A stretch of 64,000 bases of DNA from an uncultured Acetatifactor sp. (GCA_910585015.1 CAJUCT010000005.1:79342-143341), one strand, 5' to 3'; positions 1 to 9,165 are shown, counted from the stretch's first letter. Made by a program: numbers and translations. Notes: generated by a model from the sequence alone, not told the origin.

Positions 1-700
1 GAACCCTCTCAAGGGCAGTTTTGACTACACCGGGACCGCTGACGCCTACATTGATAATACGATCCGCCTCAGTCACGCCGTGAAAGGCACCCGCCATAAA
101 GGGATTATCATCCGGCGCATTACAGAATACCACCAGCTTTGCGCAGCCCAGAGAATCCTGCTCTTTGGTATATTCCGCCGTCTCCTTGATGACCTCCCCC
201 ATCAGCTTCACTGCGTCCATATTGATGCCTGTCTTGGTGGAGCCCACGTTCACCGAACTGCATACCCTCTCCGTGGCAGCCAAAGCCTGGGGAATGGAAC
301 GGATTAGCATCTCCTCCGCAGGTGTCATTCCCTTGCTGACCAGGGCGGAATAGCCTCCGATGAAATTCACTCCCACTTCATGGGCCACCTTGTCCAGCGT
401 GTTGGCGATGCCCACAAAGTCCTGGGGTGTCCTGCAGGACGCCGCTCCCACCAATGCGATGGGTGTCACGGAGATCCGCTTATTGACAATAGGAATACCG
501 TACTCCCTGGAAATCTGCTCTCCCGTTTTCACCAGATCCCTGGCAGACTCATAGATCTTCTGGTAAATCTTCTCGTTGAGACGCTTTAAGTCCGCATCAA
601 TGCAGTCCAGCAGGCTGATGCCCATGGTGATGGTGCGCACGTCCAGATTCTCTTTTTCAATCATCTCATTGGTTTCTGCCACTTCATATATATTGATCAT
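1..700 (-). CDS. UPF0210 (PFL/DUF711) family protein, 3' part missing
   Basis: Reading from ATG at 700, the protein begins MINIYEVAETNEMIEKENLD and continues through DVRTITMGISLLDC, ISVTPIALVGAA and TPQDFVGIA. These are hallmarks of the roughly 450-residue UPF0210/PFL family. About 233 codons are present and the C-terminal half lies beyond the left edge. The biochemical role of the family is not established. Genes of this family often follow an ACT-domain gene, as here, and the two probably share the promoter at 1144-1172. The start is supported by an AGAGG motif a few bases upstream of the ATG. Confidence 0.85.
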   Translation of the reverse strand, partial: MINIYEVAETNEMIEKENLDVRTITMGISLLDCIDADLKRLNEKIYQKIYESARDLVKTGEQISREYGIPIVNKRISVTPIALVGAASCRTPQDFVGIANTLDKVAHEVGVNFIGGYSALVSKGMTPAEEMLIRSIPQALAATERVCSSVNVGSTKTGINMDAVKLMGEVIKETAEYTKEQDSLGCAKLVVFCNAPDDNPFMAGAFHGVTEADRIINVGVSGPGVVKTALERV

Positions 701-721
701 AATTACCTCTTTCTACATTGC

Positions 722-813
722 CCAAACTTTCCTTATTCCTGCATATCGCTGGCTTCGCCTGCAATATTGCACCAATCAGTATTTGAATGTGAAACATTCA
801 AACTTTCCTCTGC
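722..813. repeat. Double-hairpin dispersed repeat (family A), copy 1
   Basis: The core has an imperfect hairpin around GCATATCGCTGGC/GCCTGCAATATTGC and then a perfect 8-bp hairpin, TTTGAATG-TGAAA-CATTCAAA. Close copies lie at 22707-22866 and 27034-27184, with fragments near 28345 and 58525. It sits between the ACT and UPF0210 genes, so it is transcribed with them. Confidence 0.75.
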
Positions 814-821
814 CGTTCCCT

Positions 822-1094
822 TTAGATTCTGTGCATCTGATCAAATATCTCTTCCTTCTGACACTTTACCGACACGCCGATCTCCTGTCCCAGCTTCTCC
901 AGGTCGTCCACCATATCCCCATACTGCCCGGTCATATTGCTGATATCTACGATCATCATCATATTAAAATAATCCTGCACGATGGTCTGGGAAATGTCCA
1001 GTATATTCACCCTGTTCTCAGCCAAATATGTACATACCCTGGCGATAATACCCACCGTGTCCTTGCCTACCACTGTAATAATTGCCTTTTTCAT
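822..1094 (-). CDS. ACT domain protein (UPF0237 type)
   Basis: This 90-residue single ACT domain starts MKKAIITVVGKDTVGIIARV, which is typical of stand-alone ACT proteins that bind a small ligand, often an amino acid, as dimers. The ATG at 1094 is chosen because GGAAAGAGG lies just upstream. A longer reading frame would begin inside the promoter. The ligand and regulatory target cannot be read from the sequence. It is followed by a UPF0210 gene, a conserved pairing in Firmicutes, which suggests that the ACT protein modulates or partners that enzyme-like protein. Confidence 0.85.
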   Translation of the reverse strand: MKKAIITVVGKDTVGIIARVCTYLAENRVNILDISQTIVQDYFNMMMIVDISNMTGQYGDMVDDLEKLGQEIGVSVKCQKEEIFDQMHRI

Positions 1095-1143
1095 ATAGTT
1101 ACCTCTTTCCTGCCGACAGACTCCTGCTCTTTTTATAATTTGT

Positions 1144-1172
1144 ATCATAATACGAATAGCCTGCAAAAGCAA
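1144..1172 (-). promoter_or_regulatory. Predicted sigma-A promoter of the ACT-UPF0210 pair
   Basis: On the minus strand TTGCTT (1167-1172) is followed by exactly 17 bases and TATGAT (1144-1149). The ACT start codon lies about 50 bases downstream. Confidence 0.6.
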
Positions 1173-1201
1173 GCTATTTCTTCATTTCAATATCTTATCT
1201 G

Positions 1202-1999
1202 TTATACTACCATCACCGGTGAAAGTTCGCTGCGTCTGGCCACCTGGATCTGAAAATCTTCCGCCTTGTATGGATTGTCTCCCAGAGAAATCTCCATGCG
1301 CACCGTCTCATAGGCCAGTTCCGGCAGATTGTTGTCCTGGCTCAGATGCCCCAGAGAGATATATTTCAGACCGTCATGCAGAATCCGGCAGAGCAGCCTG
1401 CCGGAATTTTCGTTGGACAGATGTCCGCGACTGCCCAGGATTCTCTGTTTCAGCGGATAGGGATAAGGTCCCACCTGGAGCATGTTCACATCGTGATTGG
1501 CCTCCAGCAGAATGGCGTCCAGACCTTTTAAACATTCCACCGTATAGTCGTTGTAGACTCCCAGATCCGTACACACCGCCACCCGCTTGCTGCCATAGCT
1601 GATGCGGTAAGCCACCGGCTGGGCCGCGTCATGGCTGATCCGCAGGGGATTCACAGTCAGATCCTTGATGGTAAAACGCTGGTCTTCCTTCACTTCCACC
1701 CATAGTTCCTGATCTATGCTGCCCATGGATTTCATCTGCCTGACGGCCTCTATGGTCCCCCTGGTGGCATAGATCGGTATCTCGTATTTGCGGGCCAGAA
1801 CGCCCAATCCGCTGATATGATCCGCATGTTCGTGGGTAATCAAAATACCGTCCAGATCCCCACCGCTGATCCCCAGTTCCTCCAAGCCGCTCTCCGTCTT
1901 TTTCCCGCTGATCCCCACGTCAACCAGCAGGTGCGTGGCATCCGAGCCCACATAGACACAGTTGCCGCTGCTCCCGCTTGCAATACTGCACATCCTCAT
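1202..1999 (-). CDS. MBL-fold metallo-hydrolase, WalJ/YycJ-like
   Basis: This 265-residue metallo-beta-lactamase fold protein has an N-terminal SGSSGNC motif (residues 8-13) and the metal-binding HEHADH motif at residues 56-61. A conserved DAILLEANHD segment follows in the C-terminal half. This pattern matches WalJ/YycJ, a two-metal hydrolase thought to be a nuclease linked to DNA metabolism. Here it lies away from walRK, so the name rests on sequence pattern only. The start codon context is weak, and an in-frame ATG two codons downstream is also possible. Confidence 0.82.
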   Translation of the reverse strand: MRMCSIASGSSGNCVYVGSDATHLLVDVGISGKKTESGLEELGISGGDLDGILITHEHADHISGLGVLARKYEIPIYATRGTIEAVRQMKSMGSIDQELWVEVKEDQRFTIKDLTVNPLRISHDAAQPVAYRISYGSKRVAVCTDLGVYNDYTVECLKGLDAILLEANHDVNMLQVGPYPYPLKQRILGSRGHLSNENSGRLLCRILHDGLKYISLGHLSQDNNLPELAYETVRMEISLGDNPYKAEDFQIQVARRSELSPVMVV

Positions 2000-2043
2000 A
2001 ATCTTTTATCTTTCGGGGAATGCCCCGTCTCCTCCTGTTCATT

Positions 2044-2090
2044 CTATATAGTAAGCGACATTAGAAATCTGTTATGTCGTTTACTATAAA
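2044..2090. repeat. Short palindromic repeat (family C), solo form
   Basis: TATAGTAAGCGACAT and ATGTCGTTTACTATA form a near-perfect inverted repeat around a short AT-rich centre. The same arms, separated by about 70 bases, occur at 8235-8337. It lies upstream of the walJ-like gene and downstream of nothing obvious. Confidence 0.6.
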
Positions 2091-2180
2091 ATACGCAAAC
2101 CATAACTGTTATTTTAGGCAACTGCCAAAACGCTCCTGCCCAAAAACCTTATATCAAAATATCTTTCCGCTCCCCGGACC

Positions 2181-4505
2181 TTACTGCCAATAAATACTAA
2201 TCGCATCGCCCTGGTGCAGCGTCTCAAAATGCTGAGCCGGGCGGCCGTTGAGCAGTGTCACAATACTTCTGCCCCGGGAATTGCTCAGATCAAATTCATA
2301 GAAATCAAATACATCCACAAAGACATATTCTTTCTTGCCTCGAAGCGCCACCGGCTGTCCGTTCACCACCACCTGTAAGTCTCCGTCCGGCTGGGCCTGC
2401 TGTCCGCTGACGGCATCCGCAGAGTTCCCTGTCCGGGCAGCGCCGGGCACTGTCCCCGCTGTACCGGAATTTCCCACTGTGACTGCACTGTGCACTGTCC
2501 CTGCTATATCGGAATTTCCCACTGTGACTGTGCTGTTCACTGTCCCTGCTATATCGGGATTTCCCGCGGCGGCGGTGTCTGTTCCCCCCTCCTGTGCCAG
2601 TCCTTGAACCATAGGATCGCCAGGAGCCGTCGAAGCGCCTTCCATGATATGCCCGGGGCCGTCTGCGTCCTCCCCCGGTTCCACATACCTATCCGCCGAT
2701 AACTCGTCGGTCTCCCCATACTGCCGCCAGTCAATTTCCTCTCCCGCTTCGTCCTCGCCGCCTTCCTCCGCAAATTTCACATCAAAGCCCTCATACACTC
2801 TTGTGTCCGCTTTGGCGGGGGTGTCGTTGACCAGGATCCGCCCCTGCAGGGGAATATCCGCATACTGGGCTATCTGTTCCACCGTATACCAGTTTCGGAT
2901 GACAATCTCATCCCCGTCCCGTATCTCATAGGAACCCAGCCGCTGTTCACCGTTCACATAGGCCAGCCTGGGCAGCGCGATCCGAATGCCGCACATGGTG
3001 ATATGTATCTGCTGCTCCATCTCCGGCAGTCTGTCCAGCATCGGATGAGCAGCCTCCCCCGCCGTGGAGGGCACCAACACCACCTTGTCACCGTTCTGGA
3101 TCCGGGTGTGGATATCCGCCTCCTGCCCGTTGACGGTGATCACGGCGGCCTCCCCCTGCTCGCCCCGCACCATACGGCTCCTGCCGTCCACGGTGTACTC
3201 TATCGCCGCCCCCCTCCTGGGGAACAGGTTCTCGTTGGGGAAGCCCGCCGCTATAGCCGCATCCACCACGGATAGCCTGCCGTTATCATAGAGTTTCACC
3301 CTCTGATCGTTAAAGCCCACGAAGATAAAGTTGTTGCTCTGCTCATAGTAACTCAGGCAGATGCCGATGGGAGTCACCATCAAAGAGTCCTTGCGGGCGT
3401 TCTCCATGTCAAAACTGATGGCCTGCATGACCTCCTGGCCCCGGATAGCCACACGCTCTCTGGCTATTCCTAGCTGCTCCGCCAGCGCCTGGGTGTAGCC
3501 GGGAATCATACCGCCTCCGCCCACCACAAACACGGCGCTGACAGGTTTCTCCCCGTTCAGTTCCCGGATGCAGTCAGCCACCTCCCTGGTCATCCTGTTG
3601 ATATTTTCCTGCAGCAGTTCCCGGGCCTCCCCGGAAGTGATACTCTGGGACAGTCCCAGGATGTCCGTATACTCTATAATTTCTTCCTCGCCTATTTTCC
3701 GCTTAATCTGTTCCGCCGTCTCAAAATCCACCAGGCAGTGCTGCACCAGGATATCTGTCAGGCTGTCCCCTGCAATGGGGATCATACCGTACGCGGTGAT
3801 GGCGCCCTCCTTGGTGATGGAGATATCGCTGGTTCCGGCCCCCACATCCACCAGCGCCAGATTCAGCATACGGAATTTCTCCGGAATGGCCACCTGGATA
3901 GCCGCTATGGGCTCCAACGTCAGATTGGCCACCTGTAGTCCGGCCACTCCCACCGCCTTATATAGGCCGTCCACCACATCATCCGGCAGGAAAGTGGCAA
4001 TCAAGTCCACCCCCGTGGTCTTGGCTTTATGGCCTTCCAGATTGCCCATGGGATAACCGTTCAGGTAATAACGCATGGCGGTGTAACCCACACAATAAAA
4101 CTGCATATCCGTATCGTTGGTTTTAGTAAATTCCTCATACGCCTGCTCCACGCCCATGGTGTCCAGCGCATAGATATCCTCGCTGCTGATCTCCCTTTCC
4201 GTGCCATAGGCATACTCCACAGATGTGGTAACCGTCCGCAGCACACGGCCTGCGGCGGCGATACACACCTGGGTCAGTTTGCGGCCCAGATCCTGTTCCA
4301 GCAGACTTTTCACCTCCGCAATGGTGGCGCCCACTTTACCGATGTCATGAATCTGCCCGTCCAGCATGGCACGGGTCTCATGCTCTTTTTCCCGCTGGGC
4401 TATGATATGAAACCGGGTGCCATCCTTATACCCCACTGTGCCCACGATACTTCTGGTGCCGATATCCAGTCCGAATACCAGTTCTCTACCCTCTACTGCC
4501 GCCAT
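2181..4505 (-). CDS. FtsA-like actin-fold ATPase with long C-terminal extension
   Basis: The protein has 774 residues. Residues 1-385 form an actin/FtsA-type ATPase: phosphate-1 motif GLDIGTRSIVGTVG (12-25), phosphate-2 DVGAGTSDISI (220-230) and adenosine motif VVGGGGMIPG (327-336). FtsA proper is about 420 residues, so some 350 are extra. The extension holds two small beta-rich modules of VNG...GD.I.I type (about 455-580), a disordered acidic linker with 15-residue repeats (648-693) and a third such module (710-774). It overlaps coaE by 13 bases and has GGAGGG before the ATG. It is probably a paralogue of FtsA with a structural or scaffolding role. Its true partner is unknown. Confidence 0.72.
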   Translation of the reverse strand: MAAVEGRELVFGLDIGTRSIVGTVGYKDGTRFHIIAQREKEHETRAMLDGQIHDIGKVGATIAEVKSLLEQDLGRKLTQVCIAAAGRVLRTVTTSVEYAYGTEREISSEDIYALDTMGVEQAYEEFTKTNDTDMQFYCVGYTAMRYYLNGYPMGNLEGHKAKTTGVDLIATFLPDDVVDGLYKAVGVAGLQVANLTLEPIAAIQVAIPEKFRMLNLALVDVGAGTSDISITKEGAITAYGMIPIAGDSLTDILVQHCLVDFETAEQIKRKIGEEEIIEYTDILGLSQSITSGEARELLQENINRMTREVADCIRELNGEKPVSAVFVVGGGGMIPGYTQALAEQLGIARERVAIRGQEVMQAISFDMENARKDSLMVTPIGICLSYYEQSNNFIFVGFNDQRVKLYDNGRLSVVDAAIAAGFPNENLFPRRGAAIEYTVDGRSRMVRGEQGEAAVITVNGQEADIHTRIQNGDKVVLVPSTAGEAAHPMLDRLPEMEQQIHITMCGIRIALPRLAYVNGEQRLGSYEIRDGDEIVIRNWYTVEQIAQYADIPLQGRILVNDTPAKADTRVYEGFDVKFAEEGGEDEAGEEIDWRQYGETDELSADRYVEPGEDADGPGHIMEGASTAPGDPMVQGLAQEGGTDTAAAGNPDIAGTVNSTVTVGNSDIAGTVHSAVTVGNSGTAGTVPGAARTGNSADAVSGQQAQPDGDLQVVVNGQPVALRGKKEYVFVDVFDFYEFDLSNSRGRSIVTLLNGRPAQHFETLHQGDAISIYWQ
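2430..2564. repeat. 45-bp in-frame tandem repeat (minisatellite)
   Basis: Three units of 45 bases, the first two nearly identical, encode GN(S/P)DIAGTV.S.VTV in the linker of the FtsA-like protein. The unit length is a multiple of three, so copy-number change would alter linker length without breaking the frame. Confidence 0.8.
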
Positions 4506-5098
4506 GTGTAACCCTCCAGCCTCCTGCGTATCTGCCGAAAACTTTCCTCCGGCGCCCCACTGTTATCTATGACAAAATCACTGCCTGCCCGGAACGCTTC
4601 TTCCGTCAGCTGGCTGCCCATAATCTGCTCAATCTTCTCCGGACTGTACCCCCGGCTCTCCCAAAGCCGCTGTCTGCGCATACCTTCTTCGGCGTAGATA
4701 TACCACATCTCATCCACAATGTCCCCATAGCCGCATTCGATCAGCAAAGCCGCCTCGATGAAAAACAGTTCTGTCCGTCCCTCCTGCCTGGCCTCCCGGA
4801 TTTTCTCCAGCAAGAACTCCTGTACGGCGGGGTGGACAATGGCGTTTACCTGTTCCAGCAGGTTTTCATCCCGGAATATTTTCTCCGCCATTCTTCCCTT
4901 GTGGATCTGCCCGTCTTTCCCCAGAATCTCCTGCCCCAGCAGCTCCACCAGCGCCTTATAACAAGGCTGGCCCGGCTCCTTGACCACATGGGCCACCTCG
5001 TCCGCCAGATAGATCCGGCAGAGGTAGTGATCCTTGATATACTCCAATATAGTTGACTTTCCGGCCCCCACACCGCCGGTTATCCCGATCAAACGCAT
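4493..5098 (-). CDS. coaE: Dephospho-CoA kinase
   Basis: CoaE phosphorylates the 3'-hydroxyl of dephospho-CoA, the last step of coenzyme A synthesis in the cytosol. The 201-residue protein has the P-loop GITGGVGAGKST at its start, a LADEVAH segment matching the CoaE 'DAD' region, and HPAV followed by FFIEAALLIECG, as in the family. The start at 5098 has AGGGGGCAG upstream; a frame extended 14 codons further is less likely. The stop overlaps the start of the FtsA-like gene, so the two are translationally coupled. polA lies upstream on the same strand, a common arrangement in Firmicutes. Confidence 0.93.
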   Translation of the reverse strand: MRLIGITGGVGAGKSTILEYIKDHYLCRIYLADEVAHVVKEPGQPCYKALVELLGQEILGKDGQIHKGRMAEKIFRDENLLEQVNAIVHPAVQEFLLEKIREARQEGRTELFFIEAALLIECGYGDIVDEMWYIYAEEGMRRQRLWESRGYSPEKIEQIMGSQLTEEAFRAGSDFVIDNSGAPEESFRQIRRRLEGYTWRQ

Positions 5099-5298
5099 CT
5101 GTCTGCCCCCTGATACAAATTCTCTATAACTCTCCGACATTCTGGAATTTATAGTTTTATTTTTCCTTTACGGTATCTGCCAAAGAAAATGCCGTCATCA
5201 ACATACTGTCCTGTTTCCGATACCCACATAGGAAATTCTCCTGTTGATACCGCTGTTTGACCATTTAGCATACCTGTAAGGAACTCATTTTAGCAATG

Positions 5299-8169
5299 TC
5301 AGTGAGCCTCGTACCAGTTCTCTCCCGTGTGCAGATCCACCTCCAGGGGCACCGCAAGCTGCGCTGCCTGCTTCATGCTCTCCTCCAGAATCCGGCGCAC
5401 CTGTTCCACTTCCTCCTGGCGGGTCTCAATAACCAACTCGTCATGCACCTGTAAAATAAGCCGAGAGGATAAACCCGCCTGCCGCAGCTTTTTCCAAACC
5501 CGGATCATGGCGATCTTGATGATATCCGCCGCAGTGCCCTGGATGGGGCTGTTCATGGCCACCCGCTCTCCAAAGGATCGCTGCATGAAATTGGAGGAAG
5601 CAAGCTCCGGAATAGGCCTGCGCCTGCCGTACATAGTGGTGATATAGCCCTTTTCTTTGGCATCCGCCACCAGTCTGTCCAGATACTCCTTGACCCTGGG
5701 ATAGGTGGCAAAATACTGCTCGATATACTCCGCCGCCTCTTTCTTGCTGATACTCAGATCCTGGCTCAGTCCAAAGGAACTGATGCCGTACACAATACCG
5801 AAATTCACGGCCTTTGCGTTGCGCCTCTGTAAATCTGTCACCTCCTCAAAGGGGGTTTTGAACACTTTGGAAGCGGTGATCCGGTGAATGTCCTGATCCA
5901 TCTGGTATGCCTGGATCAACTCCTCGTCCCCGGACATATGGGCCAGCACCCGCAGTTCGATCTGGGAGTAGTCCGCGTCCATCAGCACACAGCCCTCCCG
6001 GGGCACAAACACCTTGCGGATGCGGCGTCCCAGTTCCATGCGCATGGGAATATTCTGCAGGTTCGGCTCCGTGGAACTGATGCGCCCCGTGGCAGTTATG
6101 GTTTGATTAAAATTGGTGTGGATTCTGCCCCCCGCGTCAATGTACTGCGCCAGCCCGTCCGCATAGGTACTCTTTAACTTGGTAAGTCCCCTGTACTCCA
6201 GGATATCCTCTATGATCGGGTGCTCCGGAGCCAGTTTCTCCAGCACGTCCGCCGCCGTGGAATAGCCGGTCTTGGTTTTTTTGCCTCCCGGCAGCTGCAT
6301 CTGCTCAAACAGGATCTCTCCCAGCTGTTTGGGGGAATTGATGTTAAAGGCACATCCCGCCTGCTGATGAATGCTCTTCTCCAGTTCCTGAATCCGGGCC
6401 ACCAGAGCATCTCCATAACTCCGAAGTTCCTCCCGGCGCACTGCCACGCCCTCCTGCTCCATCTCGTAGAGCACCAAAGACAGCGGCATCTCCACCTCGT
6501 CCATCAGCTGCCCCATACCGGCCTGTGCCAGCTTCCGCTGTATAATCTGTCCGGCCTGCAAAGCCACATATGCCTGGTACTGGTAAAAGACTGCCAGCTG
6601 CTCCAGGTTTTCCGCCGCGGCCTCCGCCAGGTTCTTTTTTCCAAAGCACTCCTTATAGCCCGGAATAGACAGTTCCAGATGCTCCGTGGCAACAGCCTCT
6701 CCGTCGTAATCGCTCTTTAAGGGATTTAACAGGTAAGCGCCGATAATAGTATCAAAATATTGTCTGGTAAGCCCATCCTCTTCTCTCTGCTCCCAGCCAT
6801 AGAAGCCATACTGCTTCTTGATATCCAGTGTGTAAACCGGGCATACCGCCGTCAACTGCCGCACCGCCTGAAGCAGCGCCGTGTCCTCCACCGTTTCCTG
6901 CATTTCGTCAAACAGGGACAGCTGCCGGTTTTCCACCAGGGCGCTGCCAGTACCCGCATAGTAAAAATAACTCTGTTTTTTCTGGTCGGATACGGCTACC
7001 CCAGCCAGTTTTCCGGCCTCGGTGAGCACCAGCAGGCCCACGGCCCCTGGGTGTTCTGACATGAACTGTGTGCTCGGCTCTGACTGCGTCCCTGCCTGGT
7101 CCTCCTTCTCTGCATTTGGCAGTATCTCAGCCTGCTTGCCCTGTTCTGTCTCAAACAGTCCCCCGGCTCGTTGCCCCATACCCGCATAAGGATGTTTCTC
7201 AGCCGATTTGCGCAGCTTGTCCAGTATTTTTACCATCTGTCCGCTCTCTTTTAGCAGATGGAAACCTGCGGTGATATCCTCCTGGCTCTTTTCTGTCTCC
7301 TGTCTGTCAAACCGGCCCAGCATGTTTTTGAACTCTAACTGTTTAAAAATCTGATAGGCTTCTGGGGTATAATACCCCTCCGCCTTTGACGCCTCATAAT
7401 CCAGCGCCAGATCGCAGTCCGTCTTAATGGTAGCCAGAACCTTGCTGAGATCCGCCAGTTCCCGATTCTGGGCCAAGGATTCCCGGATACTCTTTTTGCT
7501 GATCTCCTCCAGATGAGTATAGATATTGTCGATGGATCCGTACTCCGTCATCAGGGCTATGGCAGTTTTCTCCCCCACCTTGGGTACGCCGGGAATATTG
7601 TCGGATGTATCCCCCATCAGCGCTTTTAATTCAATAAACTGGGTGGGAGTCACCTGGTACAGCGCTTTCACATCCTCCGCATAGTAATCCTCGATCTCGG
7701 TCCGCCCCATCTTGGTCTTGGGAATCCGAATCTTGATATGCTCCGTGGCAATCTGCAGCAAATCTCTGTCCCCGGATACCAGAGACACTTCCATGCCTTC
7801 CGCCTCCGCCTTTTTGGCCAGAGTGCCCAAGATGTCGTCTGCCTCCAGGCCCGCCTGCTCCATGATAGTGATCCCCATAGCCCGCAATACTTCTTTCATC
7901 ACAGGCACCTGCTCCCGCAGTTCCTCCGGCATGGGTTTCCGGGTACCCTTGTATGCCTCGTACATCTGATGCCGGAAAGTGGGCGCATGTACGTCAAAGG
8001 CCACCGCCAGATAGTCCGGGTGCTCCTCCTCCAGAATTTTAAACAGGATATTCAGAAACCCAAATATCGCGTTGGTGTGCAGCCCCTTGGCGTTGCTAAG
8101 ATCCGGCACACCGTAGAAAGCTCTGTTCAGTATGCTGTGTCCGTCGATTAATACCAGTTTTTTTGCCAT
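5299..8169 (-). CDS. polA: DNA polymerase I
   Basis: This 956-residue family A polymerase has an N-terminal 5'-3' exonuclease/flap domain (residues 1 to about 290, with LIDGHSILNRAFY, EADDILGTLA, SGDRDLLQ and DTSDNIPGVPKVGEKTA). The middle domain lacks the DxE acid residues of an active proofreading exonuclease, as in Bacillus and Thermus enzymes. The polymerase domain carries motif A DADYSQIELRV (near 730), the O-helix RRNAKAVNFGIVYG (near 785) and motif C QVHDELVIE (near 905). A low-complexity Q/E-rich stretch of about 50 residues sits between the exonuclease and vestigial proofreading domains. It serves Okazaki fragment processing and repair. The gene is just upstream of coaE. Confidence 0.96.
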   Translation of the reverse strand: MAKKLVLIDGHSILNRAFYGVPDLSNAKGLHTNAIFGFLNILFKILEEEHPDYLAVAFDVHAPTFRHQMYEAYKGTRKPMPEELREQVPVMKEVLRAMGITIMEQAGLEADDILGTLAKKAEAEGMEVSLVSGDRDLLQIATEHIKIRIPKTKMGRTEIEDYYAEDVKALYQVTPTQFIELKALMGDTSDNIPGVPKVGEKTAIALMTEYGSIDNIYTHLEEISKKSIRESLAQNRELADLSKVLATIKTDCDLALDYEASKAEGYYTPEAYQIFKQLEFKNMLGRFDRQETEKSQEDITAGFHLLKESGQMVKILDKLRKSAEKHPYAGMGQRAGGLFETEQGKQAEILPNAEKEDQAGTQSEPSTQFMSEHPGAVGLLVLTEAGKLAGVAVSDQKKQSYFYYAGTGSALVENRQLSLFDEMQETVEDTALLQAVRQLTAVCPVYTLDIKKQYGFYGWEQREEDGLTRQYFDTIIGAYLLNPLKSDYDGEAVATEHLELSIPGYKECFGKKNLAEAAAENLEQLAVFYQYQAYVALQAGQIIQRKLAQAGMGQLMDEVEMPLSLVLYEMEQEGVAVRREELRSYGDALVARIQELEKSIHQQAGCAFNINSPKQLGEILFEQMQLPGGKKTKTGYSTAADVLEKLAPEHPIIEDILEYRGLTKLKSTYADGLAQYIDAGGRIHTNFNQTITATGRISSTEPNLQNIPMRMELGRRIRKVFVPREGCVLMDADYSQIELRVLAHMSGDEELIQAYQMDQDIHRITASKVFKTPFEEVTDLQRRNAKAVNFGIVYGISSFGLSQDLSISKKEAAEYIEQYFATYPRVKEYLDRLVADAKEKGYITTMYGRRRPIPELASSNFMQRSFGERVAMNSPIQGTAADIIKIAMIRVWKKLRQAGLSSRLILQVHDELVIETRQEEVEQVRRILEESMKQAAQLAVPLEVDLHTGENWYEAH

Positions 8170-8234
8170 CTGTTCTACCTCGTATATCTGATTTCAGATT
8201 ATTATGCCATAATTCCATGTGCTTTTGCACATAC

Positions 8235-8337
8235 CTATAGCTAACAACATTAGAAATTTCGTTTTCGGCTTCGCAAAAGCTCTCGTATATGGATTTTGCA
8301 AGGCCGGAAACAGAAATTTGTTATGTTGTTAACTATA
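8235..8337. repeat. Palindromic repeat (family C), long form
   Basis: Arms TATAGCTAACAACAT and ATGTTGTTAACTATA are inverted repeats. They are continued inward by AGAAATTTCGTTTTCGGC against GCCGGAAACAGAAATTT. The same outer arms occur in the short form at 2044-2090. No coding potential. It resembles a very small MITE. Confidence 0.65.
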
Positions 8338-8372
8338 ATTTAGCGGAGCATTGCTCATTGTCCTTCATTTTA

Positions 8373-8693
8373 CTATAGCAAAATCCACAATACAATTCCC
8401 ATAACTCCCGCCATGGCCAGCAGTTCAAATACGGTCCCCATCTGCAAGATCCCCTCATGGATGCGGACCCGCCGGCGGGCCTCTTCCAAATGCTCCTGTA
8501 ATTCCCGCTGCAAATCAAAGACATCACCATCCTCCAGATGGGCCATGCCCTCCTGAATCAGGAACTGGATCACCAATTCCTCCTGGCAGTTCTCACAGGC
8601 ATCCACATGCTCCAGAAACCGCTTCATTCCAAGATAATCCATCTTCCGCCCGATAAAATCCGGGATCTGCTTCTCACACTCCCGACAGGTCAT
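8373..8693 (-). CDS. Small membrane protein with anti-sigma-type zinc finger (zf-HC2)
   Basis: This 106-residue protein starts MTCRECEKQIPDFI and has the zf-HC2 pattern CxxC...HVDACENC in the first 40 residues. It continues with a charged helix and ends in a hydrophobic C-terminal helix (about residues 88-106). This layout is that of small anti-sigma factors that hold a sigma factor at the membrane. No ECF sigma gene lies next to it, so the partner is unknown. The start has GAGGGGG upstream. It could instead be a stand-alone zinc-finger membrane protein. Confidence 0.7.
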   Translation of the reverse strand: MTCRECEKQIPDFIGRKMDYLGMKRFLEHVDACENCQEELVIQFLIQEGMAHLEDGDVFDLQRELQEHLEEARRRVRIHEGILQMGTVFELLAMAGVMGIVLWILL

Positions 8694-8797
8694 GCGGACA
8701 CCCCCTCGCCTAAATCTTGTGTTTCTCCTTCAAAATAGATAATAGTACTCTCCCCAGTTTTTCACCTCGTTCATCTCCTCTACAAGTTGAAATCGAA

Positions 8798-9082
8798 TTA
8801 TATATCCATTTCCACCCATTTAATAGAACCATTTGTTTCTAAATTCTGGAAGAACTCCAAAAACAGTCGTTCCGCCGCAGCTTTAGACAATATTTGATTC
8901 TGTTTCACGTTCATCGGTGGGAAAATCTGCCGTACTGAATGGAAAAATATTTGCATTTCTTCTGATACACAGGATATATCCCCTTCATCTTCCTCTTCTA
9001 CACGCTGGTTGTACCAATCTAAAAAGTCTGATTGATTGGCTGGGGGCCTTCTCTTATCAAAAACCAGCAAATCATAACTCAT
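8798..9082 (-). CDS. Unknown protein beginning MSYDLLVFD
   Basis: This 94-residue protein begins MSYDLLVFDKRRPP and has FLDWYNQR and IFPPMN, as in a family of roughly 130-residue uncharacterised bacterial proteins. Its C-terminal third does not resemble what I know of that family, so it may be a shortened or recombined member. The start at 9082 matches the usual family N-terminus; an ATG two codons earlier is possible. It follows an unknown gene (9166-9582) and the AAA-ATPase-like gene on the same strand. No function can be assigned. Confidence 0.55.
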   Translation of the reverse strand: MSYDLLVFDKRRPPANQSDFLDWYNQRVEEEDEGDISCVSEEMQIFFHSVRQIFPPMNVKQNQILSKAAAERLFLEFFQNLETNGSIKWVEMDI

Positions 9083-9165
9083 AGCCATTCATCCTTTCCC
9101 TTATTGATTGTATGCATTTTATCACTCTACGCCTGCCTTTTAAACAGAGTGCCAAACAGCCAAAA

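Noticed and set aside
2430..2564. The 45-bp repeats as a CRISPR array or an origin iteron set
   Set aside because: The units abut without spacers and are in frame inside the FtsA-like gene.
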